Part shown: positions 48,926 through 58,483 of the stretch, in pieces | Layout: each line of letters starts with the position of its first letter | Position numbering within the stretch: position 1 is the stretch's first letter | Origin: Phycisphaerales bacterium | GTDB taxonomy: Bacteria; Planctomycetota; Phycisphaerae; Sedimentisphaerales; Anaerobacaceae | Assembly (NCBI GenBank): GCA_003141315.1 | Contig: PLLP01000022.1 | Span: 1 to 64,000 of the forward strand | Direction: 5' to 3' | Length of the DNA stretch: 64,000 nucleotides | Made by a program: the position numbers and the translations under genes | The notes under the pieces: generated by a model | Databases searched by the model: none | Told to the model about the DNA's origin: nothing | What the model saw: the letters and a program-made list of their open reading frames with translations, nothing else

Positions 48926-50419
48926 ATGGATTCGATGAAGCTGCAAATGACAGGGCAGATGAGGTTCGAACAGCGGATGAAGCTCGCTCCGCATATGATT
49001 CAGTCGATGGAAATTCTCCAGCTGCCGCTGCTCGCTCTCAAGGACCGCATCGAGCAGGAGCTGAACAGCAACCCGACTCTCGAATCCGATGACGGCCTGC
49101 CGCCGCAATCCGCCTCTGCGGATGAGCCTGTCAATACCGCTGAAAATCCCGCAGATGCATCTTCGAGTCAGACGACTACCGCTGAAGCCGATACCGAAAA
49201 AGATACCGAGTTTGAAAGATATACCGGCCTCGATGATAATGTCTCCGAATATTTAAATCAGGCCGATTCTTTTCGGCCTCGTTCGTCTGCCGAACAGGCT
49301 GACAAAAAACTCGAAGCGATAAAAAATACCGCCGCTCCTCAGATGTCTCTGCACGATTACTTAGATGACCAGTGGCGGCTCGTCGATACTCCTGATACGG
49401 TAAAGAAAGCTGGCTCCATAATTATCGATTACATCGACGAGAAAGGCTACCTCTCCGTCAGGCCGGAACAGCTTCATAATGAAAAAAGTGATTTCTCACC
49501 CGATGATATAAACAAAGCCCTTGCGCTCATCCAGAAACTCGACCCCGTCGGCGTCGGCGCACGCGACATGGGTGAATGCATGTTGATACAAATGGCCAAT
49601 TCCGGCGAGGATTATTCCTTCGAAGAAAAATTAGTTTCCAATTATATGCAGGACCTCCTCGAAAATCGCCTGCCTGAAATCGCAAAAAAAATGAATTGTT
49701 CCCTCGAACAGCTTAACCATTCCATCGAAAGGCTCGGCAGGCTTGATATTTCGCCGGGCCTCCAGGTCGGCCCTGACCAGAATCACCCCATAACCGCAGA
49801 CGTCATCGTCGAGGAATCCGACCAGCCCAATGGCTTCTCCGTAAGACTGGCAGATACAGGCCTTCCAAATCTGAGAATCAGCGATTATTACGTCAAGCTC
49901 GCCAAAGACCCATCCTCCAATGATAAAACAAAGCAGTTCCTCCAGAACAGCATCCGTTCCGCCCAGTGGATTATCGATGCTATTCAGCAGCGGAAAAATA
50001 CCCTGCTAAGAGTCGCTCAATCAATCGTAAAATTCCAGCACGACTTCTTCGAGAAAGGCCATCTCTACTTAAAACCGCTCCCGATGTCGAAGATCGCCGA
50101 GGATGTCGGCGTGCATCTGGCGACCGTATCACGCGCCGTCGCCGGCAAATATCTTTTCTGTTCGCAGGGCATAATTCCGCTTCGCAAATTCTTTAGCGGC
50201 GGCACGGAAGACGTGAACGGAAATCCCCAGAGCTGGCAGACCGTCCGGATTAAATTGCAGCAGATTATCGACAGCGAAGATAAAAAGAAGCCGCTCAATG
50301 ACGACCAGATTCGACAGAAGCTCGCCGATGCCGGCATCCCGAACCTCGCAAGGCGAACCGTCGCTAAATACCGCAAACTCCTCAACATCCCCACCGCCAG
50401 ATTCAGAAAAAAATACTAA
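48926..50419 (+). CDS. rpoN: RNA polymerase sigma-54 factor
   Basis: 497 residues. Region I is glutamine- and leucine-rich (LAPHMIQSMEILQLPLLAL), region II is an acidic linker, and region III has the core-binding part (SLHDYLDDQW), the HTH (VGVHLATVSRAVAGKY) and the RpoN box ARRTVAKYRKLLNIP, which contacts the -24 element. It works only with enhancer-binding ATPases, none of which is encoded nearby. ATG 48926 is used; ATG 48935 is also possible. Confidence 0.95.
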   Translation: MDSMKLQMTGQMRFEQRMKLAPHMIQSMEILQLPLLALKDRIEQELNSNPTLESDDGLPPQSASADEPVNTAENPADASSSQTTTAEADTEKDTEFERYTGLDDNVSEYLNQADSFRPRSSAEQADKKLEAIKNTAAPQMSLHDYLDDQWRLVDTPDTVKKAGSIIIDYIDEKGYLSVRPEQLHNEKSDFSPDDINKALALIQKLDPVGVGARDMGECMLIQMANSGEDYSFEEKLVSNYMQDLLENRLPEIAKKMNCSLEQLNHSIERLGRLDISPGLQVGPDQNHPITADVIVEESDQPNGFSVRLADTGLPNLRISDYYVKLAKDPSSNDKTKQFLQNSIRSAQWIIDAIQQRKNTLLRVAQSIVKFQHDFFEKGHLYLKPLPMSKIAEDVGVHLATVSRAVAGKYLFCSQGIIPLRKFFSGGTEDVNGNPQSWQTVRIKLQQIIDSEDKKKPLNDDQIRQKLADAGIPNLARRTVAKYRKLLNIPTARFRKKY

Positions 50420-50466
50420 TCCCCGATTTATCCCCTATCGTCTCTACTCCCCTATCCGGCATATCT

Positions 50467-50580
50467 CTAACTCTTCCTTTGTTTGGCCGCCCCCGTGATT
50501 CTAACAGTAGAACGAATAGAATTGCCTTCTACTAATGCACTCAAAACCAGTATCCGTTTTTCTTTAGTCAATATATTCAT
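50467..50580 (-). pseudogene. truncated IS1-family transposase N-terminus
   Basis: A 37-codon ORF reads MNILTKEKRILVLSALVEG then NSIRSTVRITGAAK before a premature stop. This matches the InsA-like helix-turn-helix start of IS1-family transposases. A promoter-like TCGACT-17-TATAAT lies just ahead on the minus strand. No downstream transposase half is present, so it is a remnant. Confidence 0.6.
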
Positions 50581-50635
50581 ACTGACTATTATACTTGAGC
50601 AGTCAAGCAAAGTCGAGAGAAAAATCAAAAAAATC

Positions 50636-51547
50636 TTAATTTTTTTGGAGTGCAATATTTTTGACCAAAGCTAAGCCGAGATGGTTTTCTATCATCTTAT
50701 ATGCCAGTGTATTTTGGAATACGTGCATATTACAATGATGAATTGTAAGCACTAAATCCTGCAAGATAGGGTCATTTTCAAGTGGAGAAACAACAAGACC
50801 TATCTCATTTTGACATTCGTCAATGTGAATGTGTCTATTGTGGCTTTTATTGCGAGAATAGTCGGTTAATTTTCTAACTACTTTTTTGGCACGCTCATTT
50901 GCATTTGGTAATCCCTCAAACATAACCGATTTGAGTTGCTCTTCAACAAACTGTTTCGACCATTGAATAGCATTCTCACATTGGCTAAGGAACGTTGGAC
51001 GATATTGCCTGATAATAGATTGCCAAATTGGAATCTTAGAAGAATCTCTCTTAACTTCCCTGCAAGCACGCTTAAATTCTTTGATAACTCCAACAGCAGG
51101 AATATCTCTCAAATGAGGGTCAATCGGCCCTAAATTTGAATGCTTTGACATTACTATTTCACGACACGAACAAGCAATCATAGTGCCAGCAGACATCGCA
51201 ATTTGTGGCACAATCGCCCGAATATCATGCCCAAACATCCGCCGCAAATAATCTACAATAGATTCTGTTGCCGCAAGCTCTCCACCTTGAGTATGGAGTA
51301 TTAAATCAAGCCCTTTTGTTCTATCAAGGTTGTTAATAGTCATCATAAACCCGTTTTTATCTTCATCAGTAATCCCTGATTGTTCTACATACGGTTTGCT
51401 AAGAAAACCAGAGTAATACGATATGACATTTCGGCCTGTATGTTTATACAGCAAATCGAGATATTTTCGCCTTACGAGGTCAGGAGACTGCACAGCCTCA
51501 ATTTGGTATTTTTGAAATTCCTCAAGAACTTCTCTCCAGTTTGGCAT
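50636..51547 (-). CDS. SDH-family Clp-fold serine proteinase
   Basis: 303 residues of the SDH_protease/SppA-like crotonase-ClpP fold. LDLILHTQGGELAATESIVDYLRR and the nucleophile serine in PQIAMSAGTMIACS are clear, then NLGPIDPHLRDIPA. No signal peptide is seen, so it is cytoplasmic. Targets are unknown. It begins just after a 63-residue acidic ORF and a small basic protein, probably one transcript. AT-rich codon use suggests acquisition. Confidence 0.85.
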   Translation of the reverse strand: MPNWREVLEEFQKYQIEAVQSPDLVRRKYLDLLYKHTGRNVISYYSGFLSKPYVEQSGITDEDKNGFMMTINNLDRTKGLDLILHTQGGELAATESIVDYLRRMFGHDIRAIVPQIAMSAGTMIACSCREIVMSKHSNLGPIDPHLRDIPAVGVIKEFKRACREVKRDSSKIPIWQSIIRQYRPTFLSQCENAIQWSKQFVEEQLKSVMFEGLPNANERAKKVVRKLTDYSRNKSHNRHIHIDECQNEIGLVVSPLENDPILQDLVLTIHHCNMHVFQNTLAYKMIENHLGLALVKNIALQKN

Positions 51548-51553
51548 CTTTTA

Positions 51554-51745
51554 TTACCCTTGATGAATCAGCAAATCCGTTGTTATCCCGTATGTAGTAA
51601 AACTATCTACGTGTTTAAGAGGTGATGGTTGTAAAAGTGATGAAGACTCGTCAGCAGTGTCTAACTTTTCATCAGAAACAAAATAATCTTTATACAATTC
51701 TTCTAATTGATTTTGGTCTGGATTAGTATCTTTTTGGGCTTTCAT
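51554..51745 (-). CDS. small acidic hypothetical protein
   Basis: 63 residues, acidic (about 12 Asp/Glu against 5 Lys), predicted disordered with one helix (QNQLEELYKDYF). Not recognised. Six bases separate it from the protease gene and 18 from the upstream small gene. A GAGGTG ribosome site fits the ATG. It could be an adaptor or an inhibitor of the protease; that is guesswork from position. Confidence 0.55.
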   Translation of the reverse strand: MKAQKDTNPDQNQLEELYKDYFVSDEKLDTADESSSLLQPSPLKHVDSFTTYGITTDLLIHQG

Positions 51746-51763
51746 ATAAGCACCTCGCTTTCT

Positions 51764-52009
51764 TTAGTCGTTTTTGTGCCATCTCGCCTGAGCAGCAATT
51801 TTAGCAATATCCTTGCGTTTTTCGGCAGATAACTTCCTTGCGCGTGCTTTACCACCTTTAATACCACCCAATCGCCCTAACATCACAGCAGCAGGGTTTT
51901 TACCCTCTTGAGCAGCCTTTTTGAACAATTCCTCGCTTGTTGCATCATCTACAATATACTTGGCAAGCTGATTTAAATCAAGACTTTTTTTACTTGACCG
52001 CTTTTGCAT
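51764..52009 (-). CDS. small basic protein with GGIKGGKARA motif
   Basis: 81 residues, strongly basic at the end. GRLGGIKGGKARARKLSAEKR followed by KDIAKIAAQARW is a widespread pattern in small proteins often next to toxin or phage genes, thought to bind nucleic acid; the function is unproven. I start at ATG 52009; codons further upstream are in frame but lack support. Confidence 0.65.
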   Translation of the reverse strand: MQKRSSKKSLDLNQLAKYIVDDATSEELFKKAAQEGKNPAAVMLGRLGGIKGGKARARKLSAEKRKDIAKIAAQARWHKND

Positions 52010-52225
52010 AGTAGCAGTATATATCGGCCTTCGATATGTGTCAAATTTAATCTTTCTAAGCACCCATCTTAACTTGTAAAAGAGCCATAAACATCATAAA
52101 ATAGACTTGCCGGTAATTATGCCGGTTAAAGATTTAAGGAGTAAAAACCTTGAAAGCTCTATTGAACTTCTTGCCCCTTGTTCGGTAGCGTAAACTACTG
52201 ATAATTCGACAAGGCAAGGTCTTTA

Positions 52226-52470
52226 GGTTGGCAGGGCCAAAGGAAACGAGACCCGCATAAGCGGATAACTAACGCCCACCATTGAATTTTTACGGGTTTG
52301 GTGGTTCCCAATAGGGAATAAGGCTCGGCATAGTTTGTCAAAGTTACTCCGAAACTGGCCCCAAGGGGCTTCGCGGCCTAACAGAAGAGGTGTAGCCCAC
52401 TATTCTGTTTACTTGGGACACCCAGTGCTAAGAGAGCAACGAGGACTATTCCTGCCAACCCTTTTTTCTC
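52226..52470 (+). ncRNA. structured RNA of unassigned family upstream of dnaG
   Basis: A perfect 10-bp closing helix, GGTTGGCAGG (52226-52235) with CCTGCCAACC (52451-52460), is followed by CTTTTTTCTCTTTT. Inside are several hairpins: CCGC-ATAA-GCGG, CCACC/GGTGG, TTCCC-AATA-GGGAA, GCCCC-AAG-GGGC, and AACAGAA/TTCTGTT. A further foldable stretch (52107-52222) precedes it. I looked for RNase P, tmRNA, 4.5S and B12-riboswitch signatures and did not find them; a divergent 6S-like RNA cannot be excluded. The rest of the gap 52010-52783 holds a promoter and a hairpin listed below. Confidence 0.6.
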
Positions 52471-52587
52471 TTTTAATTTTCAAAGAACTTCATACTGACC
52501 CACTACCTATTCGTCCCATTTCGCTAAATGTCCAAAAGGCTGATGAAGCTGTTTTTCAGTATTAAAAGGCAGGTTTTTCGATTCCAT

Positions 52588-52617
52588 TTGACTTTTTTCA
52601 AAAATGCCCTATATATA
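52588..52617 (+). promoter_or_regulatory. predicted promoter of dnaG-rpoD
   Basis: TTGACT (52588-52593) and TATATA (52612-52617, or 52610) lie 16-18 nt apart. The predicted leader runs about 160 nt to dnaG. Confidence 0.5.
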
Positions 52618-52663
52618 GGTAGCACAAAACTATCGAAGGGACTGTGCAAAAACACTTTGCTCG

Positions 52664-52684
52664 ATGAGCTTTCGGCTCATTTTA
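52664..52684 (+). terminator. terminator-like hairpin in the dnaG leader
   Basis: ATGAGC-TTTCG-GCTCAT followed by TTTT, between the predicted promoter and dnaG. It could attenuate the operon. A large GC-rich inverted repeat (GCCTGCCCGCC with GGCGGGGCGGGC, 52713-52753) lies between it and the gene. Confidence 0.4.
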
Positions 52685-52783
52685 AAGGAAGGCTTTCTAA
52701 CTTCCCGTGACGAGCCTGCCCGCCGAGCGGGTCTTTAGACAGGCGGGGCGGGCCGCTTACAGAAAGGATTTGTAAGAAATCTT

Positions 52784-54607
52784 ATGTCGTCTTTCGATTA
52801 CGGGTTGGTCTCCAGGGTTCAGCAGGCCAACGATATTGTTGACCTGATTAGCGAATACATAAGCCTTAAGAAAAAAGGGCGGGAGATGGTCGGCCTATGT
52901 CCATTTCACACGGACCATAAGCCCAGCCTTTACGTCAACCCGGCAAAACAGATTTTCAAATGCTTCGCCTGCGGCGCAGGCGGCGACGTTTTGAAGTTTA
53001 TCCAGATGCAGGAGAATCTAACATTCCCGCAGGCACTGAAAAGGCTCGCCGACCGCGCAGGAATAAAAATCCCGACCCATTCTGTCGACAATAGACCCGC
53101 CGCGGGCGGGTCAGCCGAAACCGCAAATATTGACCCGAACAAGCTGTCGGCGGTGACCGCCTGGGTCGCGCAGCATTTCCAGGCAAACCTTTATCATCCG
53201 CAAAAGGGCAAATTCGCACGCGATTATCTTCAGCAGCGAAAAATCGATACCGACGTCGCAAAAAAATGGCGGCTCGGCCTTGCACTTGCCGGCGACGACC
53301 TCGCAAAGGCCGCTAATGAAAAAAGGCAGCCGCTCGATTTGCTCGTGAAGACCGGCTTATTGGTTAATCAGAATAAGGATAAATTTTCAAACCGTCTTAT
53401 ATTTCCTATAACGGATACCAGCGGCAGAATCATCGCATTCGGGGGCAGAACCCTCGATAACAGCGACCCGAAATATCTCAATACCAACAGCACGCCGCTC
53501 TTCGATAAAAGCAATTGCCTTTACGGCCTCGAATACGCAAGACACGGAATGGTCGCATCGGCTACCGCCGTTGTCGTGGAAGGTTATACCGATTGCATAA
53601 TGGCCCACGCAAAGGGCATCAACAATGTAATTGCGACGATGGGCACCAGCCTCACCACCGGTCACGGCAAATTGCTCAAACGTTTCGCAAAGAACGTCGT
53701 CCTGATGTTCGACAGCGACACCGCGGGCCAGGCCGCCGCCAACAGGGCGCTGGAGGTTTGCATCGCCGAGCAAATTGATATTAAACTCGCCTTTGTCCCG
53801 CAGGGAAAAGACCCCTGTGATTATCTTATCTCCGCAGGCCAGGAAAAATTTCAGCATCTGATTGATAATGCCGTTGAGGTCATCAAATTCAAATGGGATA
53901 AACTCACCTCGCACCTCGAAAAAACTGACACCCTCGCCGATAACAAGGTCGCTATCGAAGAATTCATGCAGACGGTCGCGAATGCGATGCAGGCGGGCGC
54001 TATCGGCCATATCGAACGCGGGCTTCTCGTCAATCGCCTTTCCAAAATCCTTCATTTGACCAGCCGGCAGATTGACGAAGAGCTGAATAAAAAATTTAAG
54101 GTTGCGCAAAGAACCGCCGCTTATAATCTTGAGAATCAAAAGTCGGTTTGCCTCGAATGGGGTTCCGGCGCTCTCGCTGCCGCTCAAAGGCAAATCCTCG
54201 AAGTCATCCTTAACGAGCCGAAACTCATCGACGACGTTTCAAAAAAAATCAGCATCCATGATTTCGATGTTCCGCTGCTCAAGCAGGCCGCCGAGGTAAT
54301 TTTTCAAACTCTGCACGAAAAACCGGCCTCTTCGGTAAGCCAAATCCTTGCTCATACCGATTCGGTTGAGGTTGCAAACGCAATCGTGCATCTGCACGAA
54401 ATCGGACTGAAAAAGGGTAATTTCCAGGCCTCTCTAAATGGCGCTCTTGATGTTATGCTTTCTCGCCGGGCAGGCAAACCCGCCTGCTCAAAGACTGATT
54501 CGGCGGGCAGGCAAAAGCCCGACATAATTGATAATGACGCAGAATATCTGAAACAAATATGCCAAAAAAATCGTAAATGTAATAGTCGAAGCGTGGGAAT
54601 GGTCTAA
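52784..54607 (+). CDS. dnaG: DNA primase
   Basis: Makes RNA primers for replication. The CHC2 zinc finger is C39-x2-H42 with C60-x2-C63; the Toprim domain includes VVVEGYTDCIMAH and VLMFDSDTAGQAA; the C-terminal helicase-binding region is short. Two stretches derive from GC palindromes: RPAAGG near residue 107 (53094) and the tail AGKPACSKTDSAGRQKP (54470-54520), both absent from typical DnaG. Length 607. rpoD follows after 68 nt, the conserved macromolecular-synthesis arrangement. Confidence 0.95.
   Translation: MSSFDYGLVSRVQQANDIVDLISEYISLKKKGREMVGLCPFHTDHKPSLYVNPAKQIFKCFACGAGGDVLKFIQMQENLTFPQALKRLADRAGIKIPTHSVDNRPAAGGSAETANIDPNKLSAVTAWVAQHFQANLYHPQKGKFARDYLQQRKIDTDVAKKWRLGLALAGDDLAKAANEKRQPLDLLVKTGLLVNQNKDKFSNRLIFPITDTSGRIIAFGGRTLDNSDPKYLNTNSTPLFDKSNCLYGLEYARHGMVASATAVVVEGYTDCIMAHAKGINNVIATMGTSLTTGHGKLLKRFAKNVVLMFDSDTAGQAAANRALEVCIAEQIDIKLAFVPQGKDPCDYLISAGQEKFQHLIDNAVEVIKFKWDKLTSHLEKTDTLADNKVAIEEFMQTVANAMQAGAIGHIERGLLVNRLSKILHLTSRQIDEELNKKFKVAQRTAAYNLENQKSVCLEWGSGALAAAQRQILEVILNEPKLIDDVSKKISIHDFDVPLLKQAAEVIFQTLHEKPASSVSQILAHTDSVEVANAIVHLHEIGLKKGNFQASLNGALDVMLSRRAGKPACSKTDSAGRQKPDIIDNDAEYLKQICQKNRKCNSRSVGMV
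53094..53112. repeat. GC palindrome within dnaG
   Basis: GACCCGCC-GCG-GGCGGGTC, 8-bp arms, in frame in the linker between the zinc and RNA polymerase domains. Confidence 0.65.
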
Positions 54608-54675
54608 TAATTTTAAAATCAAAGAATGCTTGAGTCTTTTGTCTTATGTCTTGAGTCTTATGAAAGGTTGGAAAA

Positions 54676-56436
54676 GTGGCGAAGAAAACGAATAAATCGG
54701 AAAAGAGCGAAAAAGAAAAACGCGCCGCCGGCGCTGAGCCGCCTGTGACTGACGCCTTAAGGGCCGACTCTGTCGAGCAGCGGATTAAGGCTATCATCGA
54801 AAAGGGAAAGAAAAAAGGTTATCTCACTTACGATGAGATGAACGCCGACCTTCCCGATGAAGCCGTAAGTCCCGCAAGGCTCGACACGCTGCTCTCCACT
54901 CTCGAAGAAATGGGCATAAATATCGTCGATGAGCCGGAGGTCGGGAAAGAGGAAGTCGAAGAATTCGAAGTGCCGCCCGAAGACGATGAATCGAGAAAAG
55001 AGCAAATCGAAGACGACAAGCTCCTCGAAAAACAGCTCGTCGGCGAGGAAACAAGCCGGCGCACCGATGACCCGATTCGCCTCTACCTTACGCAAATGGG
55101 GGAGATTCCCCTGCTCACGAGGAAAGAGGAAGTTGACCTCGCCCGCAAGATTGAGCTGGCGCGGATGGCTTTCAGAAGAAAAATGCTCGAGGTCGATTAT
55201 TGCGCCAAGAACGCAATCGGCCTGCTGCAGCAGGTTCAGGAAGGAATGCTCTCATTCGACAGAACAATGAAGATTAGCACCGCGGATAATCTTATACGGG
55301 TGGTAATCAAAAGGAGGCTGCCGGCAAATATCCAGACGTCAAACCAGCTTCTCGATATAAACCGCGACATATTCAAAAAATTTGTATCTACCGGCGACAT
55401 CGAGGAGAAAAAACTTTTACTAAAAAGAATTTCGAGAAATAAACGCAAGATTGCGACGCTGCTCGAGGAATTAAGCCTGCGGACAAGCAGAATACAGGCG
55501 ATGAAAAATAAGCTGCACGGCATATACGACAAGATGCGTCATCTTGAAGCGATGATGGCAAAAGGGCCCGGCGGCGATATGATGCCTGAAGATATCGAGG
55601 CCGTCAGGCAGGAGCTGGCGGGACTCTGCGAGATGGTTTCGGAAACGCCTGAACAGCTTGAAAAAAGATTACGAACAGTCGAGAGGATTTTCACACAATA
55701 CGAAGAGGCCAAGCGGACGTTATCGAGCGCTAACCTTCGGCTGGTCGTCTCGATTGCGAAAAAATACCGGAATCGCGGCCTTACTTTTCTCGACATCATA
55801 CAGGAAGGCAATACCGGCCTGATGCGGGCCGTCGATAAATACGAATACCGCAGGGGCTACAAGTTCAGCACTTACGCCACATGGTGGATTCGCCAGGCGA
55901 TTACACGCGCCATCGCCGACCACGCAAGGACGATTCGCATACCGGTTCACATGATTGAAACGATGAGCCGGCTTCGCAACGCCGGCAAGAACCTCACACA
56001 AGCGCTCGGCAGAGAGCCGACCGTCGAGGAAATTGCTGCTGAAGCACAGATGAGCATCGAAGAGACCAGACGGGTTCTGAAAATTTCAAAGCACCCGATT
56101 AGTCTCGACAGGCCCATCGGCGACAGCGACGACAGCTACTTCGGCGATTTTATCGAGGACGACCACGTCGATTCGCCGGTAGTATCAGCTTCGCAGGAGA
56201 TGCTCCGCGATAAGATTGAAGGCATCCTGAATACGCTCTCATACCGCGAGCGCGAAATTATCCGGCTGCGATACGGCATCGGCGACGGCTACACTTATAC
56301 GCTCGAAGAGGTCGGCAAAATCTTCAAGGTGACCCGTGAGAGGGTTCGCCAGGTCGAGGCGAAGGCTATCCGCAAGATGCAGCACCCCGTCAGATGTAAA
56401 AAACTCGAAGGCTTCCTGGACCAGGCGGTTAATTAG
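54676..56436 (+). CDS. rpoD: primary RNA polymerase sigma factor (RpoD/SigA)
   Basis: 586 residues. Region 1.1 (acidic, first 100 residues), region 1.2 ([19 protein letters not shown]), a non-conserved insertion between 1.2 and 2, regions 2.1-2.4 ([18 protein letters not shown] to [20 protein letters not shown]), region 3, and region 4 with the HTH ([22 protein letters not shown]). Starts with GTG 54676. Directly follows dnaG. Confidence 0.96.
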   Translation: MAKKTNKSEKSEKEKRAAGAEPPVTDALRADSVEQRIKAIIEKGKKKGYLTYDEMNADLPDEAVSPARLDTLLSTLEEMGINIVDEPEVGKEEVEEFEVPPEDDESRKEQIEDDKLLEKQLVGEETSRRTDDPIRLYLTQMGEIPLLTRKEEVDLARKIELARMAFRRKMLEVDYCAKNAIGLLQQVQEGMLSFDRTMKISTADNLIRVVIKRRLPANIQTSNQLLDINRDIFKKFVSTGDIEEKKLLLKRISRNKRKIATLLEELSLRTSRIQAMKNKLHGIYDKMRHLEAMMAKGPGGDMMPEDIEAVRQELAGLCEMVSETPEQLEKRLRTVERIFTQYEEAKRTLSSANLRLVVSIAKKYRNRGLTFLDIIQEGNTGLMRAVDKYEYRRGYKFSTYATWWIRQAITRAIADHARTIRIPVHMIETMSRLRNAGKNLTQALGREPTVEEIAAEAQMSIEETRRVLKISKHPISLDRPIGDSDDSYFGDFIEDDHVDSPVVSASQEMLRDKIEGILNTLSYREREIIRLRYGIGDGYTYTLEEVGKIFKVTRERVRQVEAKAIRKMQHPVRCKKLEGFLDQAVN

Positions 56437-56499
56437 CCGCCGGTCTCTCGCCGCCGGCCGCCGGAGAGATGCAACAAGCTCCGGCATCCTGAGTCTTAT

Positions 56500-57069
56500 A
56501 TGAACCTGATAACAATTATTTTTATCGCTGTCGGCCTGTCGATGGATGCCTTCGCCGTTTCGGTCGTCTCAGGTTCTTTCTACAAACATAGTCCATTCAA
56601 ACCGGCGTTTCTGCTGGCTTCTTTCTTCGGCGGTTTTCAGGCCCTTATGCCGCTGATTGGCTATGCCGCCGCACTCAACCTGAAACCGCTTATCGAAGGG
56701 TACGACCATTGGGTCGCCTCGGCAATCCTCACCGCGATAGGCCTGAAAATGATTTACGAATCTTTTAAGATTAAATCCGCTCAGCAAAAATTCGACCCCT
56801 GCAATCTTCCGGTCCTGCTGTTCTTATCCATCGCCACAAGCATTGACGCCCTCGCGGTCGGCGTCTCACTTTCACTGATTACAAACGCAATACTGCTGGC
56901 CGTCATTATCATTGGCCTTACGACTTTTATTTTCTGCTATGCCGGCGTCTTCATCGGCAAAAGTTTCGGCCACTTCTTTGAAAATAAAATTGAAGCTGTC
57001 GGCGGGATCGTTCTTATCGCCATCGCCGCCAAAATCCTGTTTCAGCACCTGCTTTCCCTATCCGCATAA
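56500..57069 (+). CDS. mntP: manganese efflux pump MntP
   Basis: 189 residues, six transmembrane helices in two related halves. Asp residues in the paired motifs SMDAFAVSV (helix 1) and TSIDALAVGVS (helix 4) define the family. Exports Mn2+. No yybP-ykoY riboswitch is evident in the 63 nt ahead, so how it is regulated is unclear. Confidence 0.9.
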   Translation: MNLITIIFIAVGLSMDAFAVSVVSGSFYKHSPFKPAFLLASFFGGFQALMPLIGYAAALNLKPLIEGYDHWVASAILTAIGLKMIYESFKIKSAQQKFDPCNLPVLLFLSIATSIDALAVGVSLSLITNAILLAVIIIGLTTFIFCYAGVFIGKSFGHFFENKIEAVGGIVLIAIAAKILFQHLLSLSA

Positions 57070-57145
57070 GCACAAGGCTTAAATTTTGTTAATTATTTAC
57101 CAAACACCCCCTTGACTTTCTATTCATCTATGCAAGAATATCGCT

Positions 57146-57922
57146 ATGTCTTTGGGCCATATAATAAGGAATAAGAGGGAAGAGAAAAAACTTACCCTCG
57201 ACGAGGTAAGCCGGCAGACGGGCTTTTCCAAGCCCTATTTATCCACTATCGAGACCGGCAAGGTCAAAAATCCGCCCAGCGACGAGCTACTGGTCAAGCT
57301 CGAAAAGTTCCTCGGTTTCGACCCCGGCCTTTTGCTCCACATCGCTCATATGGAACGTATGCCCTCGGATATTCGCCAGGGTTTCGAATCCGTCCAGGCT
57401 GAAAACCAGAAATGGCGACAATTTATCAAAAATCTTATCAACAAAAAAACCGACCCCGATAGTATCAATTCACTGCTCAAAGAAAACAGCCTCGCACCGA
57501 CTCACGACACCCCTGCCATCTCCGCGGGAAAACTCGTACCGGTTATCAACAAAGTTGCCGCCGGTTATCCCGCCGATTTTGACGACCTCGGCTATCCTGC
57601 CGGCGTCGCCGACGATTATGTCCGCTGCCCAGACCTGCACGACCCCAATGCCTTCGCGGTAAGAGTCATCGGAAATTCTATGGAGCCGAAATTCCGGGAA
57701 GGCGACATCGTTGTCTTTTCGCCCGCCGCCGAAGTCCGCAGCGGCGACGACTGCTTCATCCGCTTCGCCGACCCGCATGAGACCACTTTCAAAAGAGTCT
57801 TTTTTGAGCCGGACAATACCGTTCGCCTCCAGCCCCGAAACGATGAATACCCGCCGCTGATTATTGACGGCAAAAGAATTAACGGCCTCTACAAAGCCGT
57901 CATCAAATACGAAATTCTGTGA
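57146..57922 (+). CDS. XRE-S24 regulator (LexA-like / CI-like repressor)
   Basis: 258 residues: N-terminal HTH (KLTLDEVSRQTGFSKPYLSTIE) and C-terminal S24 peptidase domain. Ser178 in GNSMEPK and Lys216 in TTFKRV make the catalytic dyad; a likely cleavage site is A139-G140 in VAAGYP. I infer RecA-stimulated self-cleavage, as in CI or LexA; without target operators its regulon is unknown. The neighbouring downstream gene is unrelated to known SOS genes. Confidence 0.88.
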   Translation: MSLGHIIRNKREEKKLTLDEVSRQTGFSKPYLSTIETGKVKNPPSDELLVKLEKFLGFDPGLLLHIAHMERMPSDIRQGFESVQAENQKWRQFIKNLINKKTDPDSINSLLKENSLAPTHDTPAISAGKLVPVINKVAAGYPADFDDLGYPAGVADDYVRCPDLHDPNAFAVRVIGNSMEPKFREGDIVVFSPAAEVRSGDDCFIRFADPHETTFKRVFFEPDNTVRLQPRNDEYPPLIIDGKRINGLYKAVIKYEIL

Positions 57923-57963
57923 CTTCATAAAACAATGGTCTGTTTTCTTTTCAGGAGGCAATT

Positions 57964-58449
57964 ATGGACAAGCTTTATGATTCCGAAACAGGCTGCTGCC
58001 CTCGCTTCAATCCGGAACCCTGGGACGAAAAAGACCACAACTTCAAAAACAAACTTTTCATCAAAGACCGCGTCAGGAGCATTCTTCACATCCCCATAAA
58101 TTTCGGTTCCGTAATGACCACTAATATGGAAAAGATTGCCAGCGCGGGCGCTCTTACGCCATCTCCTTTTATGCTCGCCGACGAAAATTCCTTATGGGGT
58201 TCCGATATCTATATCGAAGTCACTAAAAATATCCCGGATTCCCAAATGGCGGCAATCTCCGGCTCTTTCCTCACCAAGGTTTTTGAAGGCCCGTACAAAA
58301 ACATGCGAGGCTGGATAAAGCAAATGCAGGATTTTGTCGCCTCTCGCGGCAGGAAAATGAATAAACTCTATTTTTTCTACACCACCTGTCCCAAATGCGC
58401 TAAATTCTACGGCAAGAATTACGTCGTCCTCGTTGCCAAGGTTGATTGA
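57964..58449 (+). CDS. conserved hypothetical protein (CCPRFNPEPWDEK type)
   Basis: 161 residues. It starts with CCPRFNPEPWDEKDHNFKNKLF and ends with TTCPKCAKFYGKNYVVLVAKV, both characteristic of a broadly distributed protein of unknown role, sometimes listed as hydrolase without evidence. The CPKC pair may bind a metal. Good ribosome site (CAGGAGG) before the ATG. It follows the S24 regulator after about 40 nt and may share its transcript. Confidence 0.75.
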   Translation: MDKLYDSETGCCPRFNPEPWDEKDHNFKNKLFIKDRVRSILHIPINFGSVMTTNMEKIASAGALTPSPFMLADENSLWGSDIYIEVTKNIPDSQMAAISGSFLTKVFEGPYKNMRGWIKQMQDFVASRGRKMNKLYFFYTTCPKCAKFYGKNYVVLVAKVD

Positions 58450-58483
58450 ATCCTTCAAATTTCAATTTGATTTTTGAAATTAT

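Noticed and set aside
52226-52470. RNase P RNA or tmRNA
   Set aside because: The GAGGAAAGTC and ACAGAA-type RNase P cores and the tmRNA T arm with CCA end are absent.
52335-52565. 76-codon ORF in the dnaG upstream region
   Set aside because: It overlaps the structured RNA, lacks a ribosome site and has no protein-like composition.
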